This document shows, one piece after another, positions 6,616 through 14,232 of a DNA stretch of 23,183 nucleotides (its first letter is position 1; the number at the start of each line of letters is the position of its first letter). The notes under the pieces were generated by a model. That model made no database searches, had not been told where the DNA came from, and was given only the letters and a program-made list of their open reading frames with translations. The translations under genes and the position numbers were made by a program. The stretch comes from Piscirickettsiaceae bacterium (GTDB lineage: Bacteria; Pseudomonadota; Gammaproteobacteria; Thiomicrospirales; Thiomicrospiraceae), in NCBI GenBank assembly GCA_027019045.1, contig JALUXI010000022.1, positions 1 to 23,183 of the forward strand, read 5' to 3'.

Positions 6616-7965
6616 TTAGGACTCCCTTAGGGCATTTTCCTTAGCCTTTATTATCGGTTTTAGGAGGTAGTCTAACACACTATGCTTGCCAACGATAATA
6701 TCTACTGTGGCCACCATACCTGGAAGCAGTTTAAGCGGGTGTTGATTACTACCTAGATGATTTTTATCCGTTTTAATTCGCACAAGGTAGTAGCTATTAC
6801 CCTCTTCATCAGTCATGGTATCTGCGGAGATTTGGATGACTTTACCTGTGAGTCCACCATAGACCGTAAAGTCGTAAGCGGTAAATTTGACTAGGGCTTT
6901 CAGCCCGGGGCGTATAAACCCGATATCTCGGGGCAGAATTTTAGCCTCGATGATGAGTTTATCATCATCTGGAACAATTTCCACAATATCGTCACCTGGT
7001 TGAACGACCCCCCCTATGGTGGTGACATTGAGTTTTTTAATGATCCCATCGACTGGCGAGCGAACTTCTGTCCGTTTAACACGGTCTTCTATTGCTGTCT
7101 TACTTTTCTCAATTTGGGCGATTTCGGTCAGTACATCATTGAGTTCTTCGTGAGCCTTGTTCTTAAACTCCTCAATGGCTTGTTGTTTTTTGTTTTTCAT
7201 CTCCTGAATTTTAGATTTCAGAGAGGGGATGGAGTTTTCGGTGGTTTTAATTTTTGAGAGAGTTTCATTTTCTTCTTGTTCGAGTTTTAGCAGATCTTCT
7301 CTAGCAGCAAACCCTCGTTTGACGAGTGGCTTTAATAAGGTGATCCTTTTTTGGATAATTTGATAGCTGCGTCTAAGTTGACTGAGTTGAGAGCGAGCCT
7401 CTTTCAGATCCAGTTTGCTTTGTTGGATTTGTTGATCATAGATGGACTTGGTGGTATTGAGTTCTCGAATTTTTGATTGATAGAGTGCTTTCTCTCGTTG
7501 ATAGAGGGTGATGATGGTGTCTCGGTCAGGGAGGTCTTTGGGGATTTTAAACTTAAAAGGTTTGCCTGTACTTAAGGCTTCAAGGCGGGCGGCCTTGGCT
7601 TTAAGCCCCCACTCTTTGATTTCGCTTTCACCATAGGAGCTTTGATAGAGCGTATTGTCTAGGCGTAACAGAATCTGGCCTTTTTTGACCTTATCGCCTT
7701 CATGGACATAAATGGCATCGACAATGCCTCCTTCTAGGTTTTGTACGACTTGAACATTACTTGAGGGGACAACTTTGCCTTCCCCACGGATGATTTTATC
7801 GAGTTCAGCTTGGCTGGCCCAGACAATTGCGGAGAGAATGACCGCAAAAATCGTCCATACCAGTAGTTGAGAAGAGGTGGTGGGTTTTTCTAACGCAGCC
7901 TGGCTTAGGCTAGACATGTAGGCGAGATCTTCCTCATCCACTTTCTTTCGCGTAAACCATCCCAT
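6616..7965 (-). CDS. lapC: Type I secretion periplasmic adaptor, HlyD/LapC family
   Basis: This membrane fusion protein links the LapB transporter in the inner membrane to the TolC-like channel. Of 449 residues, about 1-33 are cytoplasmic. One transmembrane helix spans about 34-50 (LLVWTIFAVILSAIVWAS). The HlyD opening follows: ELDKIIRGEGKVVPSSNVQVVQNLEGGIV, with a lipoyl-like half motif VHEGDKVKKGQILLRLD. A long coiled-coil hairpin covers about 130-300. Then comes the second half motif VRSPVDGIIKKLNV and the C-terminal beta domain (IEAKILPRDIGFIRPGLKALVKFTAYDF). The order and length match type I secretion adaptors of LapC type. The start codon overlaps the lapB stop by one base (TAATG), and the next gene starts two bases after its stop. 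Confidence 0.94.
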   Translation of the reverse strand: MGWFTRKKVDEEDLAYMSSLSQAALEKPTTSSQLLVWTIFAVILSAIVWASQAELDKIIRGEGKVVPSSNVQVVQNLEGGIVDAIYVHEGDKVKKGQILLRLDNTLYQSSYGESEIKEWGLKAKAARLEALSTGKPFKFKIPKDLPDRDTIITLYQREKALYQSKIRELNTTKSIYDQQIQQSKLDLKEARSQLSQLRRSYQIIQKRITLLKPLVKRGFAAREDLLKLEQEENETLSKIKTTENSIPSLKSKIQEMKNKKQQAIEEFKNKAHEELNDVLTEIAQIEKSKTAIEDRVKRTEVRSPVDGIIKKLNVTTIGGVVQPGDDIVEIVPDDDKLIIEAKILPRDIGFIRPGLKALVKFTAYDFTVYGGLTGKVIQISADTMTDEEGNSYYLVRIKTDKNHLGSNQHPLKLLPGMVATVDIIVGKHSVLDYLLKPIIKAKENALRES

Positions 7966-10400
7966 TATTGTTTTCCTTTCTGTATCTGGCTTTGGATATG
8001 TCCAGATTTGAGTGCTTCAAGAACCGTGTCTTTAGGTCCATAGGCGACCACTTTGCCATGATCCATCACCATCAATTTATCGACCAATTTAAGCAGTGCC
8101 ATTTTATGGGTCACCAAAATCAGGGTGTGATTGATGGTATTCTCTTCTAAGCGTTTAAGTAGCGCCTGCTCGGTATTAGCATCCATCGCATTGGTCGGTT
8201 CATCAAATAGATAGATGGCGGCATCTAGTAACAGTGCTCGAGCGACACCGATACTCTGTCGTTGTCCGCCAGAGAGAGTGGTGCCCCCCTCTCCGACTTG
8301 TAGGTGATAGCCTGCAGGGTGTTGTTTGACAAAGTCATCCACACCGGCAATTTTTGCCGCCTTGAGAATCTGTTCATCTTCGACATAAGGCGCGCGATAA
8401 GCAATATTTTCTCGCACATCCCCTTTAAACAGAACCACCTCTTGTGGAATGTAGTTGATATTCCGTCTAAGTTCAGCAGGATCCAGCTGGGTAATGTCGA
8501 TATCATCAATCAGAATGGTGCCTTCTGTGGGGGGGTAAAAGCCTAGAATGAGTTTTTCAATCGTGGACTTACCGGAGCCAATTCGTCCAATAATCCCCAG
8601 TTTTTCGCCTGGCTCCAGTTTAAAGGAGACATGGCTAATGGCGGGTTTAGTTTCACCAGGGTAGGTAAAGCTGACATCGATGAATTCAATTTTGCCTTCA
8701 AAGTGGGGGTGGTGGATAAAGCGTTTCTGTGAAGGTCTTTCAATTTCCAGCTTCATCAGGTTATCAAGTGATTGTAGGGCAGTTTTGGTCTGTTGATAGG
8801 TGGAGGTGAGATTGGCAAACTGTCCCATCGGCCCAATGGCTCTTTGTGCGAGCATCACGGTGGCAATCAACCCCCCCATGGTTAGGTCGCCATCTTTAAT
8901 CATATAGACCCCAGCAAGCACAATGACTACTGTGCTGACTTGCTGCATAAACCCGGTCATGCGGGCAATAGAACTTTGAAGCATTTTGGATTTAATGCTG
9001 GCACGGGCAATATCGCCGACGGCCTGCTCCCATTTCCATTGAGAATGGGCTTCTACGCCTAGGGCTTTAATGGTTTCCATGGCGGTTAAGGCTTCAATCA
9101 GGACAGCATTTTTTTGTGCCGAAGCTTCATAGGAGGCTTCGACCGCTTTTTGAATGGGTTTACGCATCACCCAGCTATAGAGTTGGATGATGAGGATGAT
9201 GCCGATGGGTACCACGACAATATTGCCTGCGAGCATATAAATAACAGTGAGAAAGATGATAACAAAGGGTAGATCCACTAAGGTGGCGATGGTGCCTGAA
9301 GTAAAAAAGCTTCGAATAGAGTCGAACTCTTTGAGGTTGTTGGCAAAAGAACCAATGGAGCCTGGGCGATTTTCCATTTTTAAGCCAAGCGTATGCTCAA
9401 ATAGTTGGGCAGACATGAGAATATCCGCTTTTTTGCCGGCGACCTCTAAGAAGTAGGAGCGTAGGTATTTAAGCAGAATATCGAATAGGTAGACGACGCT
9501 GACACCAATGACCAATACCCAAAGGGATTCAATTGCATTATTGGGGACAATACGATCATAGACATTTTTAACAAAGAGCGGGTTGGCGAGCACAAAGATA
9601 TTGATCACCACCGAGGCGATGAGCACATCGCGGTAAATACCAATATTTTTCCATAGTGTACTCCAGAACCAGTGTCCTTCTTGGGTTTGGAGTAGGCTGG
9701 GTCGCTTTTCTTCAAAGTGATGCTTGTCTGCAAGGAGGACGGCGTAGCCTAGATAGTGTTTATTTAAGACATCCAGTGGGGCTTCAATTACACCTGCTTC
9801 CTCTTCAGGGTGGATAATCCAAGCCTTGCCTTGTTTTTTGTCAACCTTGGTTAAAACACACGCTTCTTTGTTTTTAAGAAGCAAAATGCAGGGTAGAGTA
9901 AGTTCGGAAAGTTTTTCAATGGGGCGTTTTTTGAAGGTCGCCACTAATCCTGCGCGTTCTGCCGCTCGAATAAAAAGCTCTGGTGAGAGATAGTCATCAA
10001 CGATAGGGAGACCTGCAATGAGCGCATCGGCAGAATAGGGGTTGCCCCTCAGTTTTGTATAGATGACCAAACATTTTAACAGCTCGTCTTCTCGGGCAAC
10101 TTTGGCTTCATAGCTGTTTTTGGACTCTGAAGTGGTTTCAGAAGTCGTTTCAGAAGTTGTTGATTGCTTAGGTGGCGGTGTTTGTTGCGTTGTTTGGGAA
10201 TCCTCGGGTGCACCCGCTTGACGGTTTTGGGCTTTAGTTTGAACTTTAGGCTGAGGGGCATCTGCGCGAGCTTGCGTTTTTGGGGTGGTGTTTTTAGGTG
10301 GCTTGACCCGAATTGATTTGACCTTACTTGAGGCAATGGCACGGCCTCCTGCTGTCGAGTCCGTACCATTTTTAGGTTGTTCAATCGGTTGTGTGCTCAT
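7965..10400 (-). CDS. lapB: Type I secretion ABC permease/ATPase, LapB family, with inactive C39-like domain
   Basis: LapB is the inner membrane ATP-driven exporter for large RTX-type adhesins. The 811 residues start with a roughly 95-residue low-complexity extension (Lys/Pro/Gln/Thr-rich, with a SETTSETTSES run at about 82-92). A C39-peptidase-like domain (about 100-235) follows; it lacks the catalytic Cys motif, so it should bind rather than cleave the substrate. The ABC membrane domain is at about 250-540. The nucleotide-binding domain has Walker A GRIGSGKST (about 604-612), signature LSGGQRQS (about 708) and Walker B IYLFDEPTNAMD (about 730). The GRIGSGKS form is typical of LapB. Usual LapB proteins are near 720 residues, so the extension explains the extra length. 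The start lies inside the lapD end (20-base overlap). Confidence 0.95.
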   Translation of the reverse strand: MSTQPIEQPKNGTDSTAGGRAIASSKVKSIRVKPPKNTTPKTQARADAPQPKVQTKAQNRQAGAPEDSQTTQQTPPPKQSTTSETTSETTSESKNSYEAKVAREDELLKCLVIYTKLRGNPYSADALIAGLPIVDDYLSPELFIRAAERAGLVATFKKRPIEKLSELTLPCILLLKNKEACVLTKVDKKQGKAWIIHPEEEAGVIEAPLDVLNKHYLGYAVLLADKHHFEEKRPSLLQTQEGHWFWSTLWKNIGIYRDVLIASVVINIFVLANPLFVKNVYDRIVPNNAIESLWVLVIGVSVVYLFDILLKYLRSYFLEVAGKKADILMSAQLFEHTLGLKMENRPGSIGSFANNLKEFDSIRSFFTSGTIATLVDLPFVIIFLTVIYMLAGNIVVVPIGIILIIQLYSWVMRKPIQKAVEASYEASAQKNAVLIEALTAMETIKALGVEAHSQWKWEQAVGDIARASIKSKMLQSSIARMTGFMQQVSTVVIVLAGVYMIKDGDLTMGGLIATVMLAQRAIGPMGQFANLTSTYQQTKTALQSLDNLMKLEIERPSQKRFIHHPHFEGKIEFIDVSFTYPGETKPAISHVSFKLEPGEKLGIIGRIGSGKSTIEKLILGFYPPTEGTILIDDIDITQLDPAELRRNINYIPQEVVLFKGDVRENIAYRAPYVEDEQILKAAKIAGVDDFVKQHPAGYHLQVGEGGTTLSGGQRQSIGVARALLLDAAIYLFDEPTNAMDANTEQALLKRLEENTINHTLILVTHKMALLKLVDKLMVMDHGKVVAYGPKDTVLEALKSGHIQSQIQKGKQ

Positions 10401-12405
10401 TGTGCCTATTTACTGTCCCTAAGTCTTTATTGGGGTTATCCAGTGGCGCAGGGGCTCCAAAGAGATAGCCTTGGTAGAAGTGAACGCCAGCGGAAAGGAA
10501 GGCGTAAGCCTGCTCTTCGGTCTCTACGGACATGGCGATCACTTCAATATCGAGCCCTTTTGCCAATTCGGCTAGACTGTTGACATAGGTTTGTGTCTGT
10601 TCGTCTAGCAAAATATTCTGGCTAAAACCGGCATCCAGTTTAATGTAGTCAGGCATCAACTCCATTAAGTAGAATTGGTCTTTAAAATTGGCGCCGACAT
10701 GATCGACACCAAGCTGTATACCTAACTGGCGTAAATTATCAGCCAGTTTTTTCACGGCCTCTAAGTGGTTGTGAACCATACGTTCACTCAGTTCAAAGGC
10801 AAAGTGAGGCACTTTCCCCGCTTTAAGGTGATGCCCGAGCTCATCAATGAGCCAGCTCATGCTACTGGCATCGCGAACGAAGTTCTCTGAGAGGTTGACG
10901 GTGATTAAGGTGTCCTCCTCTCGGTGTTGGTCACGCCAAGCAAGGGTTTGTTGAATGACAAAACATTCAATCGCTTCAGCGAGGTTCAGTTTTTCGGCCA
11001 ATGGCATAAAGTAGCCCGCTGAACGGAGCGTGCCATCTGACTCTTCCAACCGTACCAACACTTCCATGTCATGCAATTTTCGTTCCAAGTTGAGTGCTGG
11101 CTGTTGAAAAAGTTTAAATCTTTTTTCTTTTAGTGCCAATTCAATCTCTTGTTGCCATTGCTGAGCCTCATTTTGAACGGAGGTGCGTTCATCCAATAAG
11201 AAGATGGCATTCGCACCGAGTGCTTGCGCTTGTGACATGGCACGGTCGAGTTGAATCATTAAGTCGGCGCGTTTCTGTTGTGGGGCATAAGGTGTGATGG
11301 CGATATTCATTTGAATGGTATCGGCTTCCACCTTCAGGTTTTCAAGCAGGGTTTGAATTTTTTGTATAAGTGCTTGTGCCGCTTCTTGAAGTATTTCGGC
11401 AGAGAGTCCTTTTTGTTGAGGAATTAAGGCCAGTAATTCGACACCATTGAGTCGGACATAGTAGTTATTGTGATTTAATTGATGGGTTGCTAAGGTTTTC
11501 TTGAGTACTTTTGCAACAGACTGCAAGAATTTATCACCGATCAAGTAGCCATACTGTTCATTCAGTGCTTTCATCCCTTCAAAGTGTAAAAGCATGGCGA
11601 AACCGTGAGAGGTGGGCTCTTCAGGATCCACCCAACTCTCAAATCGCATTTCAAAATGTTGGCGATTACTAAAGCCTGTCACGGCATCTTGATAGGCCAT
11701 GCGCTGCAGTTTTTCTGCGTTACGCGCATCGCGTTCAAACAGTTCGCGCATTTTTTGAACCATCCCGTTCATTGCAATGACAACGCGTTTGAGCTCTGTT
11801 GCACTGGGCAGACTCTCCTGTACAATATATTCTTTGCGCACAATGGCTTCAGCTTGCTTCTCCACAGTGGTGAGCGGTTTTAATAGATATTTCAATGCGT
11901 AAAGGGCAAGTGCAATTAATAAAATGGCCATGGCGATAAACCACCATGCCATATTGATGAGATTTTTCCATAGCTCATAGTAGGCATAACCTGGATGGCT
12001 AACGACTTCTAGGTTGCCGATTGGGAACCAGCCTGCTTGCACGAGAGAGGTACCAGAAGGGGGTGCAAGAGGCACCATTCGGATGAACCACTGGGGTACA
12101 CCTTCTACTTTATCGGGGTTGGTTCTTTCATAAATTACTTTGCCATCCGTGTCTTTTAAGGTAATGCGCAGGTAATAACCTCGATCAAAAATGGCATTGA
12201 TCATGGTGGCCATGGTTGCTTTATCGTTCGGATCGGTGACGGTACTGAGTGAAAGCCCTAATGAAGTGGCGGTATCTTGTGCATGTGAAGAGAGCTGCTC
12301 TTCAAGAAAATTTTTCGTATTGACGACATTGAGAGAAAAGGTTCCCAATAACAGGATAAGCATCATGGAACTGATAAAAATGACGATTTGTTGGCGTAGA
12401 CTCAT
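10381..12405 (-). CDS. lapD: LapD-type inside-out c-di-GMP receptor (degenerate GGDEF and EAL)
   Basis: LapD senses cytoplasmic c-di-GMP and, when bound, holds the protease LapG in the periplasm. The 674 residues run: transmembrane helix 1 (about 6-28), periplasmic LapD_MoxY_N-type domain (29-150), transmembrane helix 2 (about 152-170), HAMP (about 171-222), GGDEF-like (about 235-405) and EAL-like (about 420-655). Trp126 in QAGWFPIGNLEVVSHPGYAYYELW matches the LapG-docking Trp125 of P. fluorescens LapD. The GGDEF loop is NGVEL (320-324), so no cyclase. In the EAL domain, EAL reads EVL (448-450), the DD pair is DH (568-569) and the catalytic Glu of the VIAEGVE motif is Met625, so it is probably an inactive binding domain. 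It follows lapG by 13 bases. Confidence 0.93.
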   Translation of the reverse strand: MSLRQQIVIFISSMMLILLLGTFSLNVVNTKNFLEEQLSSHAQDTATSLGLSLSTVTDPNDKATMATMINAIFDRGYYLRITLKDTDGKVIYERTNPDKVEGVPQWFIRMVPLAPPSGTSLVQAGWFPIGNLEVVSHPGYAYYELWKNLINMAWWFIAMAILLIALALYALKYLLKPLTTVEKQAEAIVRKEYIVQESLPSATELKRVVIAMNGMVQKMRELFERDARNAEKLQRMAYQDAVTGFSNRQHFEMRFESWVDPEEPTSHGFAMLLHFEGMKALNEQYGYLIGDKFLQSVAKVLKKTLATHQLNHNNYYVRLNGVELLALIPQQKGLSAEILQEAAQALIQKIQTLLENLKVEADTIQMNIAITPYAPQQKRADLMIQLDRAMSQAQALGANAIFLLDERTSVQNEAQQWQQEIELALKEKRFKLFQQPALNLERKLHDMEVLVRLEESDGTLRSAGYFMPLAEKLNLAEAIECFVIQQTLAWRDQHREEDTLITVNLSENFVRDASSMSWLIDELGHHLKAGKVPHFAFELSERMVHNHLEAVKKLADNLRQLGIQLGVDHVGANFKDQFYLMELMPDYIKLDAGFSQNILLDEQTQTYVNSLAELAKGLDIEVIAMSVETEEQAYAFLSAGVHFYQGYLFGAPAPLDNPNKDLGTVNRHNEHTTD

Positions 12406-12418
12406 GGTTTTTCTCTCT

Positions 12419-13093
12419 CTATTGCATCCGTTTTAGTAGGCTGTGCCACTGTTTTAGTTTTCTTTCTCCCCCTGGAACGAGCTGACCTTTGCCACGCTGT
12501 TTCGCCAGCCAGAGTCCCTCACCGTTAAAGCTGTAAACAGGGATGAGGTCTCGTCTTTGAGTGGCGGGAAGAATACGATCATTTAGATTATCCAGTACCA
12601 AAGGAATGGATTTAGGGGTTTTAAAATAGGTGAGCACCATGTGGGCTTGATTTAGGCGAATCGCTTTAACATAGGTGAGGTAGAGTTTCTTTTCACTGAC
12701 GCCCAAGGCACGCAAGGTGAAATATTTGGCAATGACAAAGTCTTCGCAATCACCGCCATCGGTGTCCAAGAATTCAATGGGCGTCGCCCAGTAATCTTTT
12801 TTATGCCAATGTTTTATATCGGAGACAAAGTTGACTTCATTGAAGAAGTTATTCACTTTAATGAGCTTGAGTTTTTCAGGTAGGTCGTAACTATCGTTCA
12901 CCAGCTGTTGCCAAGCTTGGAGGCGCCTGGCGGCTAGGATGCCATATTTCTGTTTGGCCTTTGCAATTTGAGAGGCTGTGATCACGGTAGGGGGCGCTGA
13001 AGGCTGGGCAAAGCTATAAAGCATGCCCATAGACAGCAACAATCCACCGATAAGCTGCCAGACAGTGAGTCGCCTTTGTTGAGTGTGGCTCAT
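12419..13093 (-). CDS. lapG: LapG-type periplasmic cysteine protease (transglutaminase-like)
   Basis: LapG cleaves the N-terminal retention region of a LapA-type adhesin in the periplasm, releasing it from the cell. The 224 residues have an N-terminal hydrophobic export segment (about 11-28). The catalytic triad is Cys116 in TDGGDCEDF, His151 in NQAHMVLTYF and Asp168 in PLVLDNL. The spacing 35/17 is the same as in characterised LapG proteins (for example C137-H172-D189 in Legionella). The acidic residues around Cys116 (DCED) include those that bind the calcium LapG needs. All key residues are present, so the enzyme should be active. It is next to lapD, its regulator, 26 bases after the OmpA-family gene. 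No LapA-like substrate gene is visible here. Confidence 0.95.
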   Translation of the reverse strand: MSHTQQRRLTVWQLIGGLLLSMGMLYSFAQPSAPPTVITASQIAKAKQKYGILAARRLQAWQQLVNDSYDLPEKLKLIKVNNFFNEVNFVSDIKHWHKKDYWATPIEFLDTDGGDCEDFVIAKYFTLRALGVSEKKLYLTYVKAIRLNQAHMVLTYFKTPKSIPLVLDNLNDRILPATQRRDLIPVYSFNGEGLWLAKQRGKGQLVPGGERKLKQWHSLLKRMQ

Positions 13094-13119
13094 GGTGCGT
13101 TTGACCTAGATGATAGGGA

Positions 13120-14118
13120 TTATTTATCTTCAATCCCAAGCTTTTTACAATAGCCACGCACATAATCAGCCATGGCTGGCAGAATCATGCGTTTTGCTAA
13201 TCTAGGTAGCTGATCTTTGGGGGTAATTGATAACGCAATCCGTCGATTCTTCTGTCGACCTTCAGGCGTATCATTGGTCGCAATAGGATGAGATTCTCCC
13301 CCGCCTAAGACATAGATCTGTTCAGATGGAAGGTTGAGCTCTTTTACCAAGAAGTCTTTGGTGGATTGTGCTCGACTCCAAGAGAGTTTTAGATTCCCTT
13401 CGGCGCAACTTCTATTGTCGGTATAGCCTGTAATAAGGAGGACTTCATCGGGTTTTAGGTCTCTAAGCTTGCTGGCATCGTGCTCCAGAATCACCTTTTG
13501 GTCACTTCGAATTTCATAACTGCCCGTATTGAAAACAATATGGCTAATCACTTTGCTTTGTGGGATGCAGCCGAATTTGTTAACTTTACGGCCATGTGGG
13601 GTGTTTGGACAGAGGTCATCTTTATCTGGCACGCCATCTTGATCACTGTCCAAAGCGACTGGACAACCATGCTTATCTACTTTTGTACCATAAGGGGTTT
13701 CTGGGCAAAGGTCTTTGCTATCCCATACCCCATCGCGATCTTCATCCCCTTCACAGCCAAGGAAGTTGACGAGAATGCCTTTAGGGGTTTTAGGGCAATA
13801 ATCATTGACATCAAACACGCCATCATGGTCTTGGTCACTATCACAGCCTCGTTTATCCACTTTTGAATGCAGTTTACTATTTAAACAGTGATCTAAACGA
13901 TCAGAAACGGCATCTTCATCCAAATCCTTATAAGCGTCTTCTACAAATTGCGGGCTGTTTTGATAGAGGGTTTGAATTGCTTCAGGGGTGGTTTGAGAAG
14001 TGGAGGAAGAATTGGTTGCTGAAGAGAGGGAAGGTGTGGCAAAAATCGTTGTGAATAACAAAGCCATGGTTAATTTCTGACCCAGCTCCCGAAATCTTTG
14101 AATAGTCATTTTATGCAT
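13120..14118 (-). CDS. OmpA-family protein with thrombospondin type 3 calcium-type repeats
   Basis: This is a cell-envelope protein of 332 residues, first in the Lap operon. An N-terminal signal peptide is likely (hydrophobic stretch about 17-33, MALLFTTIFATPSLSSA). Residues 65-184 hold four thrombospondin type 3 repeats rich in Asp (such as DSDQDHDGVFDVNDYCP), each with a Cys pair 14 apart; these normally bind calcium and form disulfides. Residues about 190-298 are an OmpA peptidoglycan-binding domain (VISHIVFNTGSYEIRSDQ, ITGYTDNRSCAEGNLKLSWSRAQ, GRQKNRRIALSI). A basic tail of about 35 residues follows. There is no N-terminal beta-barrel. A GAGGGG ribosome-binding site precedes ATG 14118; the ATG four codons in (14109) is also possible. 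A scaffold near the secretion system is inferred from position only. Confidence 0.9.
   Translation of the reverse strand: MHKMTIQRFRELGQKLTMALLFTTIFATPSLSSATNSSSTSQTTPEAIQTLYQNSPQFVEDAYKDLDEDAVSDRLDHCLNSKLHSKVDKRGCDSDQDHDGVFDVNDYCPKTPKGILVNFLGCEGDEDRDGVWDSKDLCPETPYGTKVDKHGCPVALDSDQDGVPDKDDLCPNTPHGRKVNKFGCIPQSKVISHIVFNTGSYEIRSDQKVILEHDASKLRDLKPDEVLLITGYTDNRSCAEGNLKLSWSRAQSTKDFLVKELNLPSEQIYVLGGGESHPIATNDTPEGRQKNRRIALSITPKDQLPRLAKRMILPAMADYVRGYCKKLGIEDK
13567..13926 (-). repeat. Four degenerate tandem repeats encoding thrombospondin type 3 units
   Basis: This part of the OmpA-family gene encodes four units of about 30 residues with Cys at 78/92, 108/122, 138/152 and 170/184. Each has an Asp-rich D-x-D-x-DGV-D core and a C-P-x-TP turn; the first unit is the most degenerate. 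The repeat is visible in protein and has diverged in DNA, so recombination between units is unlikely to be frequent. Confidence 0.85.
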
Positions 14119-14155
14119 ATTCCCCTCAACTTAGTAAAAGTGGCACTGAACTACA

Positions 14156-14184
14156 AGTGTACTTGATAACGGTTTTAATGTGAA
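14156..14184 (-). promoter_or_regulatory. Candidate sigma70 promoter of the Lap operon
   Basis: On the minus strand TTCACA (5 of 6 to -35), a 17-base spacer and TACACT (4 of 6 to -10) lie 38 bases upstream of ATG 14118. A short palindrome, ATCAA-A-TTGAT (14184-14194), abuts the -35 box and could be an operator. The 114-base gap after the adh stop is the only sizeable intergenic space before the seven-gene operon. Confidence 0.5.
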
Positions 14185-14232
14185 TCAAATTGATGATTTT
14201 TCTAGAATAAGGCGTTTAAAAAATCTGCCTGC

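Noticed and set aside
13480..13866. Plus-strand 128-residue frame
   Set aside because: It is a shadow of the thrombospondin type 3 repeats on the other strand; the repeat periodicity keeps the frame open.
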